Positions 1 through 14,100 of a DNA stretch of 64,000 bases are shown here, in pieces; within the stretch, counting starts at the first letter, position 1, and every line of letters starts with the position of its first letter. A program made the translations under genes and the position numbers. The notes under the pieces were generated by a model that was not told where the DNA came from, ran no database searches, and worked only from the letters and a program-made list of their open reading frames with translations. The stretch is from Apostichopus californicus. Taxonomy: Eukaryota; Echinodermata; Holothuroidea; Aspidochirotida; Stichopodidae. Location: positions 22,435 to 86,434 of the forward strand of contig JAIPMN010006237.1 of the NCBI GenBank assembly GCA_020650975.1, written 5' to 3'.

Positions 1-509
1 GATTTCTACAACCGGTATAGTTCTTCAAGACCTCTACAGAGTTTGAACACACACACACAAAGATAAAAACTTCCTCTTTCAACCATTCTTCAGGCAAACA
101 GCGATTATTCTTTCACCAATTCCAGCGCAGTGTAGTGAACAAATTTCTCCCGACACATCAGGAAAAGTACTACAATTGCACGCTTTACCTTTCTTTTAGA
201 AGCATTTACTCCTCCAGGCATATGACACTTTAAGTGTTTTTTTCTTGTTTTTGTATTTTAATGTGACTTTCAACCATTTACTCGCTTGGCTTGGCTTCTT
301 GCTTGCTTGGAGGAGCAGCACAGGGTGCAGCTCAGACATGTATTTATCATCCCTAAACAACTGCTTGATGTCCTTGCGTGTTAGTGCTATATGGATAGAG
401 GAGGGAGGAGGGCTGGTGAAAGTAATGGAAGTAACGTAGGAGGAAGAAATCGGGGGAAAGCAGAGGTGTATGAGATGAAGATATGAGGAGATGGAGAGAG
501 AGAAATTTG

Positions 510-815
510 TAAAATTGTGGCCGAGTGGATAAAGGCGGTGGCATTTGAAGCAATGAGGCTTAGTAATCTGGAGGTTCAGGGTTTCATTGCCCGCCGGGTC
601 GTAGTAAGGTGGGTTTTTCATCCAAGAGCAATCTATGGTTTTCCCATCTGGAATGACTTTCTAAATTGAAAAGATTCCAAATTTGAGTTAAAATGTTGAA
701 TTGGAAGCCACCCTACGAGTAAGTTGTAATCCATAAGCCCTTGCGGGTTTCTCCCACATTTGTTGTCGCTTAAGTTTCATAAAGTTTCCGCTGATTATTA
801 TTATTATTATTGTTT
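510..815 (+). repeat. tRNA-derived SINE with (ATT)n tail
   Basis: The head at 517-600 resembles a tRNA-Ser/Leu type gene: an A-box-like GTGGCCGAGTGG, an intervening arm, then a B-box-like GGTTCAGGGTTTCATTGCC. It is followed by about 200 bp of unrelated body and ends in (ATT)n at 793-811. This is the layout of a tRNA-derived SINE. It lies in the HTT intron after exon 40, antisense to the gene, and its tail ends about 13 bp from the exon 40 donor. Confidence 0.75.
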
Positions 816-828
816 TTCTTAAACTTAC

Positions 829-3800
829 TTTATTGGTTTCTCTTGGAAGATCAAGCAGCTTTGCTTTAGAAGGACTGCTGGATCCAGTCTGACTGGAGCC
901 TCCAGCCAGTACTGCTTTGTACTTCTGCAAGAGTACAAGTAATCGTGGATGTCTGAAACAAAGAAAGAAACGACCAAATATTTATATTATCTATATTAAT
1001 ATTAAGAAAATGAAAATGACAAATGACAATGCTTTCCACCATTTTGAAAGATGACACAAAATTGTTTAACCCTTTGAGAAATCAGAAAAAGGAAACAGTA
1101 CACACAAGATTGTCACAAATTTAATTTCTAACTTTAAGCAAATTTGTTTTTCATAACATTGTACCATTTTTTAAGCATATTTTCAAAAGGTGCCAAACCT
1201 CGAATAATACATCAACAACATTTTACAATACAATCAAGCCAGTTTAGTTTCATCTTCTCATTTCGGATATCCATTATTATATCTTACATTACTGAATTTG
1301 ACTGTTTACATAATATTGATCTTTTGCAAAGATCAACATTTACAAAGTGATTGGTGAGTTAATTTTCATTACAAATGCATTGTCTATTCAGTCATATCTA
1401 ACTCACATCATTGTACGCCGTTCAATCGTGCAACAAAATATATGTTGGAGAAGATTTTCAAACTGATATTCTCTCTTGTTCGGTTAATATCTTACTTTAT
1501 CCATCTTGCAGAATATGAAACAAAAATAAAATAAAAAACTACCTCTTGCTTAAACCATCGTCCTCCAGAAACTTGAGTAGCTTCTCTGCATCATCGACAG
1601 ACATTTGACTGGCACCCTCCACATTCTCACCGAGCATCATCTCGATACGCCGGCAGGCTAGACCGTCGGCGAGCTTTGTTAGGGCCAACCAATGGCAAGA
1701 GAGGAACGACTTAATGAGCAGACTTAAGAGGGCTCCTGATTGGCTGAGATGAATTCCCTCTAGACACTGCAACGCACTCTGAACCAACCGAGGTTTATTA
1801 AAGTGAAGGAAACGGAGGTTGATTGCGCGCACAAATAACCCGCTCGCGGCTGAGTTACGGTGAATTGCACTGAAAAGAGGGAGAAAGAAAGAATTTGAAA
1901 ACATAAATATTATGAAATGGAAGGCTCAACTAACAAGAGCCCAAGGGCACAATGGTTCCTTGCTTGTAAGGAATTTTTACAAGGGAGCAGCACTGTCATA
2001 AAATTGTTATGTGGTCCAATGTACACACACAATATTATTGCCAAAAATATCACAAATCAACCGTTGGGCCTTTTGAGAACCTGCTGAGGACCAGGTGTCT
2101 GATATGAGCAAGAGTTGACTTTTTTTTTGCAGAACTCACTGAATCATCCTAACTGTACTTATTAAGAATTTTAACAAAAAAAAAACATTGAACTCTAATA
2201 ACTTTGCACCAAAAACAATAGGGCACACCTTCTCACTATGGCGGATCTATATACCAAGTTTGAGTTTAGTCCAACTATCCCTTGTTGAGTTACAGTGTAC
2301 AAGTGAACAGTGTACAAGCAAGTGTCACAGACACACACACACACAGACACACACATATACGCCAATCTGACTACATAAGTTTCTTTGCTAAAGAAAGGCA
2401 CCAAAAAGGGTATGGTAGGCGGGTGAGAGAAATCGGGCAGGAATGTGATGGGTGGGTGGGGGGGGGAGTGGATGGGGTGGGTATGGGAAGACACCTACCT
2501 GATAAGATATTGCACTGGGTGTTCGTGAGAGAGTTGGACCAAATCATTGACATGATTTACTATCAGCCAGGTCATCGGTTCTGCATCTCCGTAGCTCTCA
2601 CACTGTTAGAGATAAAGAAAAAACCTCCAATCAAGAACAGCTATTTCTCAGTGCAATGGTTACCGGTTCTTATGTTCCGTCAAACGCTATTAAAAAAGTG
2701 TGTCTTCTCCAAACATAGGTTACACACTAGTTGATGATAAGCTCATCATTACAGACCCACAATGACAATATTCAGCTCTGAGGTTTGCATCCAAATCAAA
2801 ACAGTCCTAGGAACACCTGTTGTGCAGACATTGTTTTGTCTACGCTAAATTTCTTCTGACGCCATTTACATTCCTAGCCAAGTACTTCCTCTTCCCTCTT
2901 TCAAATTTCCTTCCACAATGTCCTCATAGGCTTCCTGTCCTATCCTTTTGTTCTTACTTAACTTTATATCAGAAAGACACATCAGCAATGGGAAGTTCAA
3001 AATTGTGAATACTTACAACAAAGTCAGAGAAGAGTACCAAGGCCCCTCTCTTGACGATCTCTTCGGACATGGATAATTTAACTTCGTCCGATTGTTCCAG
3101 GTGATCTAGACTCCCCTGGGAGAGGGACTTGGAGAGGGGGGGTCTCTTAGGGGTGCGTAAGAAATCCATCCACTGGTCCTTCTCGCTGCATCCAAAAATC
3201 AGGAGAAGCTGGTGATGAAAGTGAGGGAATAGTAAGGTTAGCTCTATTTTGAGAGACTTTAAGAGGTACATTTAAAATTGAATCTTTTTATTATGTTTCT
3301 TCCATCCGTATTATTATTCCATCGTTATGGGCTGCATGTTCTCAACTGACCAACTTTCTGCAACCAAAATAAAGACATTGAAACTTGTTGTCACCTTGCA
3401 TACACATATGTTCCCAACCCCTCCCTGTCCCCCTCCCCCCTCCCTCCCTCCCCTTCCTCCCCTTCCTCCCCTCCCTCCCCTCCCTCCCAAAAAAATGATG
3501 GATCATAGAACTCTTGTCAAATTGCAATCATGCTTTGATATGAGAAAGATTTGGTGAGACTTTGTGTAAAATAAAAATACATTTTTGCAAAATGTGGAAG
3601 AGAAATTCTTGTTCATCGCTATTTAAGATGAGTTTGCTTTTACCTGACACCATTCAATCACTATGAGCGGTTGAGTTGCTATCAGGCCGACGAAACATGA
3701 GTTGAGTTGCTCCAGAGAAAACCAGCAACGATGAGAAGATGCTTTTAGCATGGCTGACATTGCTAGAGGAACCTTTCTGAAAGCCCCTAGATATGAATAA

Positions 3801-6800
3801 GAGAAAGTGAACAAATATTAAAGAAAAATATGGAAACTATATGATTCCACCATCATCATCATCGTCATTATCGGTGTAGTTTTGGTCAGATACTGATGTA
3901 TGTTAATGACCGGTATGCTCTTTAAATATGACTGAGATGTTTTAAAGAAGTTTTCAAAAGCTTCAAAGACTTTACAGAAAGTGTATAACCAGAGGAAACA
4001 CTGTCGTCAGCGCACAATTGCTTACGAAATTGATCAAGGAGTGTGGACTTGGGTGCATAATCAGCAGACATGGGACAAAGGGCAATGCGGGGATCATTTT
4101 ATCTGAGACTTACGGGTGAAAGAAATTCTAGCATTTGTGCCCATACTGTGATCTGTGGAGGTATGAAACGTTTATTTTTTGCTCGGGGTGCATGTGTAGG
4201 CAGCAGAACCAGATTTGAAGATAGAATCTGAAGAAAGAAAGAAAGCGTTACCTGATTTGAACATGTGAGTGAGATAAAGCAACAGTCTAGCTGCTTCCTG
4301 GGCCAGGAAGTGATCATCTTTACCGATCATCTTGGGTTGGGTGAACTGTTCCGTAAGGCTGGAAGCAACAAACCCGATGGTCTGCAGCAAGAACCTGAAA
4401 GGAAAACAAATTGGGGAAAATATGACAGCTGATAACAATAAATTTGTCAAATGTACTTCAAGGGGGAAAAATGTTATTGTGTAAATTTCTTTTGACGAAC
4501 ATGAAGTGGGGGGGGGGGGAGGGAGGGGAGAGAAGGTAGGAGGGAGGGAAGGTAGNNNNNNNNNNTAAGAATTGAGGCATTTCAGAAACAATGACAAAGG
4601 GAGGAGAGGGAAGGGAGGGGAGGGAGGGAGAGAGGGGAGGGAAGGAGGGAGGGAAGGTAGGAGGGAGGGAAGGGATTATGGAGGGAGGTTAGGTGGGTGG
4701 GCGGGTGGGTGGGAGGGAGGGAGAGATGGAGGGAGGGAGGGAGGGAAGCCTTTACTCATAGGCCAACTTTCAAGTTCCATACCAAACTGGTACCCGTTAC
4801 ATCATTATATTCATTGGCAATTTTAAGAAATTTGTTTATAATAAAAAACAATTTTTCTGCCATTTTTGAAATACCAAATCCTTGCCTAGAAACTCCCAAC
4901 GCTACCACTGAGCCAATGACAAAGTAAACAAATACAATAAAAAAAAAATTGAAAAAGTACTTCGACAATTAGGGGAAAGGCAAAGTATATAACCAACCTA
5001 GCAAATATTTCCTCTGGTTTGTTTGGCATTCTGGTCACCAAGTCATCATCTTTATCCTTCTCCTCGTCCTCGGGACAGACAAAGAGATCGACGGTGAGAC
5101 CGAGCTCCTTGAGACGCGAGAGAACCGTCTCTTCCTTGGACTGCGTGGTCAGCATGCACAGAAGAACCAGCACCAGGGCTAACCAACGCTGAACGGATTT
5201 CCGGCTGGCCTTCAAAATATAAATAATTTTCCGAAACAATTTACTCGGAACTTGGCAGAAATCACTTGAGGATTCTTACGAATTCAGAATTTTATTTGCT
5301 AAAACCTTTCATGATATTTGATACAAAAAAACCGGGAACAATGAAGTTGATTAGGTTGACCAGTCATGTTTCATTTCTAATTATTAATATATATTATTCA
5401 AAAAGTTTTTCAAAGTCTTTCAAATTGCTTTTCCTACATAATGAAAAACAGGGTCTAGGTTACGAATTAATAAGGACCAATCAAATTCATTGACAAACTT
5501 GTTCATTTAACCATGATTTGTGCAAAAATCTAAGGAGAGGTCTCATTTTTATTGATCTTTTATTAAGAAGATACTTTGCAGTTTTGGCAAAATTGCTTAC
5601 CAAACATAAAAAAAAATTGATTTTAGAGAACATCATTTGAAGAAATTATTAATTGATTGCAGATTTCGTAGAATTACTCAACTTTCTGTATTAAACTGCA
5701 ATGTGCAAAACTGGAAGAAAACGTTAACATTACAACCTTTGTTTTAAATAATATGCATACTTGGAAGAAAATTGTATTACAAGTATGTCCCACTGCTCCA
5801 CCTAAGGTTCAAGATAATTACAACAGACATGGAGACAAACACTGGACAAACAGATTTACAGACAGACAGACAAATAGAAAGTAAATTGATACTTACCAAC
5901 GGACAAGGGACGAGGAACAGAGCCTTGAGGAGGATGTCAACTGGGCGGAGAGCAATGGGAGAGACGGTGCCAAGGAGGTGATGAAGAGTGGAGAGGGCCT
6001 CGGCTGTATCAATGTCCACCTGTATCAAAGGGATATAAAAGGGGGGGGGTTTAGTGGACCTTAGGACAGTTCTTTAAGAAATATAGCAGGCTGGCCTTTG
6101 TCCAACATCAATTATTGAGTTAAGGTTGTCTGTCGATTTGGAACAGCTGTTTGTCCAACAAAGTGATGAATAATTGTAAAAGTCTTTCTAAAGTGATTAC
6201 AAATTTTTTGGCGTAAATATCCTGTTTAATTCTTCGACTAGTCTTGCAAAAACACGACATGCATCATTTTGATTTAATACTTTCAAACACTCTTAGAATT
6301 TTGTAAATGCTGATGAAGGTATCATTAAAGTGGCATTTCAGGACAGGTTCCGAAAAATTTATATTTGGATGATTTTTAGCCACACCCCTCTCCCGATTCA
6401 CTATGTATCAACTTTCTCCCTCTTGACCCTTGTGTTCACTTGTGTGTGTAATAATGCCTGTCACATATGAAGAGTGACACTTGAGTGACAGACCAAAGAC
6501 ACCCCACACTGCTAGTTCCATAGAAATCTTTGGTAGACCTAGATGGTGCTATACAAAATAAATACCAAAATAGCTCTACACCAATTTTTGAGAACCAAAA
6601 TCGAGAGATATATGAAGTTTCATCAAAATTTCGTTTCTGGTAAAATAAAAGGCACTGCTTGGATTAAGAGAACAAAGATCATTGTTATTTTCAGTAGGTC
6701 TTCTGTATAAATTGCTCTCCTCTCACAAATAAAGTACCTCTTGTCTGGCCAGTAAAGGCATCAGTAGATCCACCACCTGTCTCGATAATCGTTTCCATTT

Positions 6801-8108
6801 CTCTTCGCTCTCCCTGTGCGCTTGGTACAAGACTGGTACGAGCAGCTCCAGAACCTAAAACAAACAAAGCAAGCACATACTAACTTAAGAAAAAGGAATA
6901 GGTCAGGGGTCATGTCATATTTGAGCCATCACACAAGACAATCAATCTATGAATCGTGGTGAAATTTGTAGTCCAATTTCCTTCCTTTTTTCCGATGTTT
7001 TCTCAAGATATTATCTATTCAAGTTTGTGTCGAAAGCGAAGTTGAAGCCTACATGTATGATGGCATTGAAGAATGCTCACAAAAAATAACAGAAAATTGT
7101 GTCCCCCCAAACTCTTTAATGTTAAGATAGTTTGACATCAACCCCCAGGGTACCATAAGTAAATGTGAGGCTTGCCAATTGAATGAAAATACCAAAAATC
7201 GAAAGTGAATTGTTTTTATTTAATGTAAATGTAACCAAGGATTAAAAAGGATTAAGACAAACCTCGTGATACTTGATGAGAGTGAGAAGATTAGAAACCA
7301 CAACCTCTCTCATGATGTCCAATTCCTTGGACGATTCCGACTTATTCTGACCTTTGACCACAAACAGGTCTTGAACCAAAGGACGGAATGCTGGGATAAC
7401 TGTCAATAGAGAAAGGGGAAGAATGTATAAATTATATATGGAGTTCTCAAAGGCTGAAAAGAAAACTGCACAGTTTTTAGTTTATTTTCAAGAAACACTG
7501 TAACAGACGTTTTGGTTTTGAAGAAGAAATTATTACTAGGGACGGCATTTGAATGATACCAAAGAAAAACTGTATAAATTTTTTTTTGAGGAGGCTGGGA
7601 AAAGATTGAAAGTGTTCAACTCACTTTACAAATATACAACTTGCGATAAAAAATGGATGAAAGGCTTTATTGTTGATTAGTTTGTGAAAGTTTGCATATA
7701 GTGAAGTACATACTAAAAAGACCGGAAATATTTCAAGATATGTAGTCAATCAAAATTTTAATTGTTTCCAAATCTCTCATTAAAGTTTCACTGGGTGAGA
7801 AAAACCTAGAAGGACGTTTTAGTTTTGATAATAAAATCGTATTTTGAGTATAATTTTATAGGTTTGTTAAAATTGTTAACCAAACTGAAAAAAAGAAAAT
7901 GAAAAGAAGTGAAATTTCTTTGAGATAATGGTTTAATTTATTATTTTTAACTCCCTTACTGTGAGTGGAAGCTCTCTGGCCGCTGGCCATTATACCACCG
8001 GTCAACTGGATGATCTGAGGGAGGGCTATGACGGCCTTGGAATGGTATCGCTCGTGAGATAACATCACCAAGAAATGAAAGATGTGAGGAATCAGGAGTT
8101 GATAGTCT
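829..8108 (-). CDS. HTT: HTT coding exons 30-40 (last exons in window)
   Basis: Exons: 7960-8108, 7263-7399, 6738-6854, 5897-6019, 4998-5209, 4252-4394, 3644-3786, 3017-3208, 2499-2596, 1543-1869, 829-952. All joints are in phase. Landmarks: [20 protein letters not shown] and [10 protein letters not shown] (exon 30), [13 protein letters not shown] (31), [20 protein letters not shown] (32), [15 protein letters not shown] (33), YLTHMFKSG (35-36), [16 protein letters not shown] (37), [21 protein letters not shown] (38), [14 protein letters not shown] and [14 protein letters not shown] (39). Exon 40 begins with codons for [13 protein letters not shown], parallel to human RHQRLYSLLDRFR, and ends in a GTAAGT donor. 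The next conserved segment (human DKDWYVHLVK) is not in bases 1-828 and must lie further left. Confidence 0.94.
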
Positions 8109-11100
8109 CTGTCAGAAGAAAGATATCACAAAGATTTAATAACGTAAAACATAGCAGGCACAAAAACTAAGAGAAAACAAAAAAAGGTTATTCAACCTCG
8201 GGATATTGCACAAATGTTAGTTCAAACTTGAATGAGTGGCTTTTAGTTGTGCTGATCTATTAGGCCCTGAAGGTTTGTCAAGTTTTCACCTTTTTAAAAC
8301 TGATTTTAAACAATTCTAATGCTCTTTCCATCAGATGAAGTTACTTACCATGAGATGAGTCTTGATTTCTAGACAATTACTCCATTGTTCAGTACCACCA
8401 TTATGGCTAAACAAGCTGCATATCAACAAGTAGTTACCCTTACCATTTACTGGGAATATATACGAATATTTACCTGGAATATATATGCAAATTAGCTACA
8501 TCTGATGCCAAAGTTCACTTGTTTTTGGAATTAATAACTTAAACATGTTAAAAGTTGATAATAAACTCAGGGAGCTTACCTTATCTGACCTTCTTCCATG
8601 TGCTCAAACTGCTTTAAAATAAAACCTAGAAATATCTGGGAAAGAAAAGTTTTCAAATCAGAGGTTGAAGAATCATAGAGTTATTTCCGGTAACATTAAG
8701 AGGTAATTTGTTAGCTTCCTTAACCCAGTTCAACATCTCGGCTGTTCGTTCAGAGTTTACAGCAATTCGGCAGAACGGACGTCTCTATCTTTGAATAAGA
8801 TAGTGCTATCGTCTGCAAATTATTGACTCTGAGTTTAGCTGAGCAATCCATTAAGTTGTTAATGTGAAGTATAGAGAGAAATCGTCCGAATAAGTGGCAC
8901 ACCACTGGCTATGTGGTTCGTCCTGGAAAACATAGTTTATACCAACCGCTTGCTTCCTAGCCAATCATGACGAATCCCAAGGAGTCAGGAGCGCACTAGC
9001 ATATCAAGTAAAATCTTATAATTAACAGTATCGCAAGCTATTGGTGAGAACTCCAAAAATATCGACACAGTGACTTCTTTTTTGCTGAAACCTTCAGTGA
9101 TGTAACTTATCTACATCTGCAGCAGCCATAATAGGAAGAGTGTTTCTTACGAATGAGAAGTTTATCAGCCACGGGGAAGTTAGCTTGTTATAGCCATTTA
9201 CTCATTTCCTTTGATCAAAATGCGTTCATAATATAAAAAAAAAAATTTCAAATGATTTTAGTCTTATCCAATTTTTGAAATAATGGATGAGAACAGTTCT
9301 TTGTTTTAAAATTCCACAGGTCAGTTTTCCTTTCTTCGTCTTCTCTCATAGGTTAAGATGTTTCTAGATTTCAAACTCACCTGATCTGAATCCAAGAGGC
9401 AGTAGTTGACTCTCAGCTGTACCAGTTGTCCGAGTAGATGAAGTACTTGTTGTTGTAGGATAACGGAGCTGGTCACTGTGTACTGCTTCAATGCCTGGAT
9501 TACCAACGGCTCAAAGAGTCTGATGTAGTTATGTACAGAAGTCTGAGAGAGAGGATGTACCCATGAATCAAGTTATAGCTTCAGATCAAACGGGATACAG
9601 TTGAATTGTAACTGACCGATCACCGATCACTATACATTAGTTTTCTTCAAATTAATCTTATTGGTGTTACTTCAACTGGGTTGGGGAGGGGGTAGGGGAA
9701 GGGGGGCCCATTGCAGGGATGTGATCATAAATATTCCAAAACATTTCTAATACTTGATAAAATGAAATCATGAATATACTGTAACCTGGTGAGTGTTAAA
9801 ATCAGGCATAGGGTTTCTGCCCAGTCATGGGTAAAGATTTCTCTGATATGGGAACAGGTTTTTTTTGTGTGTTTGTTTGTGTGTGAGTGTGCTTAACCTA
9901 TTGTTTTTGAAGCTAAATTATTAAAAGGTGTGAAATCAATGTTAACAGCCCAAAACTTATTTTTTTTGTTAGTTCATTTCTGCTCTTCATATGTACCTGC
10001 AACATATTCTCATGATTCATGCTTACTAGTTTATGTATAACTTGAATGTGGTGGAAAAGGAAACAAGCAACGAACGAACTAACAGGATCCCAGGATGGAT
10101 GATTGATCAATTAATCAATCGATCCATAAATGAAGGAATATTAATTGATGGCTTAATTTAAAGGGATGAAAAGCAGAATAAATGAGACATCAGATGAGGA
10201 TTAAACTTCATGAAGAACCAAACATCTGCTACCAATCTCTAATAAGGAGTGTCTTCTCACCTTCTCTTTGGTGTTTGCCTTTTTGTCTGGTTTTAGTTTT
10301 ATCCATCCGAATACCCTTGAGTTAAAAGAGAGAGGACAAGATATTGTTGACAGTCAGCATCATAAGACAACAAAAACAAATTTGAAGAAAAATTGGTGGT
10401 ATGTCATTTGACAAATGCATGCATCTTACAAAATCCAAAGTTCACTGGTGTCCTATTTAGAATAGGCCATAATGAAGGCAAACTTGACCCCAAATATTCT
10501 AGAATGATAAAAAAAAAAAAAAAAAACTAAGACTAAAAGTGAAATAACCTTTTTACAGACCTCCTGAAAGTAACTTTGTCTGCTAATTTAAATTCTTGTA
10601 GAGGAGGATCCCGTTTAGAGTTTGGGGAACAATTAAGTACAATAAAAAAAAAGACAACAGTGACATCAACAGCAACATGACTAGTAACTAAAACAGTGAC
10701 CAAAACAATAACGATAATCCTGAGAGTATGACATATCTCACTACAGATTTACAATAATGAAGCATTAAACAAAGGGGGAATAAGTTAAAAGTCAGTTTCT
10801 AATTATATCATACTTAAAACTTGGGAAAGGTATTAAGAGATGTCCATTAAACAAAGCATAGCATAGTACAGCATACCATAGTATAGCATAAAATAGTATA
10901 GCATAGTATAGCATATGCAAAGTATAGTATAGCATAGCATAAAATCAGACATGTCAAGAACATGACATATATCCTAACATATAACACACAGAAACAAATC
11001 CACATATGTACATGCATTCATACACACACGCCTACCTGAGCACGCACACATATCATAAAACACACATATACACACACACATACCCTGTGCTATGTTTTTC

Positions 11101-14100
11101 AGCCTCTACACCTGTATGGGTTAGTCGTGGTCCAAGGCTGGCAAGAGATTGAGTGTACTGGGTGTATGGAGCCATGAAGCAGTGGTGGTACAGGCCGGGT
11201 CGGACCATCGAGGTCAACCTCGCAGCCTTGCCCGGAGTACGGGGTAGACTGTTCGTGGAGTACTCTGACTGACTGACCAAGTTTGTTGAAAACAGCGCCC
11301 TCAGTAACTGCAAGGAAATACCACAAACAAAATTATTTTTAAATTAAAAAAATTAAATTGTTACGAAGACCAGTTTATTTATGCGTTTTAAACATGGATG
11401 ACCACAGCCATGCTGGACACCTGGATGACAGGACGGTCATTAACCGCTGAACCAACGAGGACTATAGCTAGTATTACAAACCTTATGATCAAATTTTTCA
11501 TGTTAGTTTGTGTATTGGGAAACCACATGTCATCTTTGACTATGGCAGGTTTTCTTTAACACTGGCAGAAGACAATCCTTTGTAAAACCTTGATCTTTGA
11601 TATCTTGGTGCTGGATTTTACATCCATTACACTTTATAGAAAAATTATGGAATAATTCCTTATTATTAAACAAAGTAACCAATGCTCAGAGAAGATGATA
11701 TCTTAACAACAATGAAAACAGTGAAACTATACAATGGATGCAAAGTTAGCTCAACCCAGATCTTCGAATAAATTTTGATAAATGTTGTGCTGCTAGTCGA
11801 TATTAAAATCACACATCAATGTAGGCCATTAGCTTGACTTATATCAGCAATTTTAATTCAATAGACACAGTAGAAATTTGAAAATTTAATAAAAATTCCA
11901 AATTGCTCTTAGAAATATGATTAATTTAATATATACTAAAATAGTGTCCTGGGGATGAAATGCTTAGAAACCTTGTAAACTTAGTAATAATTAAATTGCG
12001 ATGAAAAAAAATCTAAGATGTCATAGGTTGAATTAATTGTAATCCCGCTTTGAGTAATAATCAGTAAATTTGATAAAAATTGATTTAACCATCACCAAAA
12101 AGGTTTTATAAAGGATAAAAAAGATTAAAAAATCTATAAAGATTAACAAAATCAGAGAATGCCAAAGTTACAGAAGAAACAAAAAATTACCTGTTCCACT
12201 GAGAGTATTGTGTGACTGGAATCTATGGAAACACAACTCTTCAGATAGGAAAGAATTTCATCAGTGTACTACGAAAAAAACAGTGAATTAAAAAGAAGAA
12301 AAAGTTGAGAAATGACAAAAGTCCGAGTTTTTAACATATAATTATGAGAATACTATTTTCACAAGTCTATAAAAGCTGAAAAAAAACTGATGAATACTAA
12401 TTGGTTTTTAACCTACATTGCATAATTGTTTGTATAGCTGCCATACAGTTTAAACAAGGTGTTCAACTTTTCAGTAATGATCAAATATTGGCATTTTACA
12501 GAAAATTGGTAATCCCAGTGCTGAATTCTGATTTTCAATCACTTAATAAGGTCTCTAAATCTTCAAGCATAGCCACAAATCACTCCATGAAACTGACTCA
12601 TAACAAACGGTAAATTCACCACTAAGTATGAAACATATGGTCTATTTCGATACCAATACTGCAGTTCAACCTTACCAGCAGATGTATCTGCAAGTCAGGG
12701 CTTCCAAATTATCATTTTCTGAATAGTCATCTAACCTTATTCCAAATACTTGATATTTTCAAGTGACAAAGTAAATTTCCTTTAAACCTGTCACACTGAG
12801 CCCAATCTATTATTGGTTTGGCAAGTACAACTGTTTAGCTCTCAGCTTATACTATTTGATAAATCAAATACGGAAAAATTGTTATATTTAAAACTTGCAT
12901 TTGCCAAAGTTTCATTTGCCTCTTTTCAAACACAGACATAAAAAAAGAGCAAAATATTGGGACAAAATATATAAAAACAGTCTGCTTTTCAGACTAGAGC
13001 GATCGGCCAAAAATTTGATAATATTCAGACCAAAAATAGCAGTGAATGTTAATGATTTTGATATAGCTTTGTTTAATATCATAATGCTTTTCATACCTTC
13101 CCAATCTCAGCGAGCGACGTGACTTCTAGTAGTTGTGACAGGGCATTCAAGACAAACTTTATAAACACCTGCACCTTGTCTGCTTTTGATAAATCCAATG
13201 ATACCTGCAAGATCAGAAAAACAGAGATTGGTTAAAAAATTATCAAATCAAAATATCAAGGAAGAATTGTCTCATTAAATATACCAGTTAAATTTATATC
13301 GGGCTATCTTCCTTAGGAGCACAAGATTGGTTTAAAAGTAGGTTTCTTTATTGGCTGAGGTAAACATTCCATGCTACTTGAATACTAAACTTCCTTGACA
13401 AAGTAGCTCATTTATCTTGAATAATCAAGTTTCCTTTCAAATATTAACCCCCCCCCCCAAATAAAACATATAAATATATAACCACCCCCTCCCCCGCCCC
13501 CCAAAAAAACAATTGGTTTTGTTTGCATTTTGCAAGAAAAGTAGCTGGTCAATGAAATGGTTACAATTGAATTCAACATTAAATGGAACTAGAGTTTTAT
13601 TGATGGTATTAAAAATTGGTTACTAAGTTTGCCATCTTATTTTGTATAATTCTCTGTAGGTTTTGGTGAAATTAAATAAAAAATATGAAAAGCTGTTGAT
13701 AAAAAATCACAGTACTTGTTGTAGAATGTAGAAAATTTGCTTCCTTATATCATATGAAAATGTCTACAAGAAACAAATCCCATGGCACATATCTATCTTA
13801 TTACCTTGTATGTATTGAAGGATACTTTCAGAGTATCGTAGAGTTTCATGTAGTGCTGATGTTGGTGGAACTGTCCGAGAGTTGACTTTGGCACTTTCTT
13901 CTCTTCACTGGAATCCGATTTGTCCGCTAAAGGTAAAACAAAAAAAAACAAAAACAAATTGGGTAAAATACTTTTAAAATTTAAAAGTTTGATAAATTGC
14001 TTGGAAGTTGTTTGAAAATGGTTAACATCTTCCTTTCTTTCATTCTTCTTTCCCTGTCTTTGCATCTACTATCCTGGGATGGATTATCCTTGCACCTACT

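Noticed and set aside
1-510. A further HTT coding exon at the left edge
   Set aside because: Searched on the minus strand for the segment after exon 40 (DKDWYVHLVK-like); no frame matches.
11389-11465. Minus-strand tRNA-Asp-like sequence (CGTTGGTTCAGCGGTTAATG ... CCTGTCATCCAGG)
   Set aside because: D-arm and anticodon-like arm are suggestive, but no T-arm/B-box or acceptor pairing follows; too weak to call.
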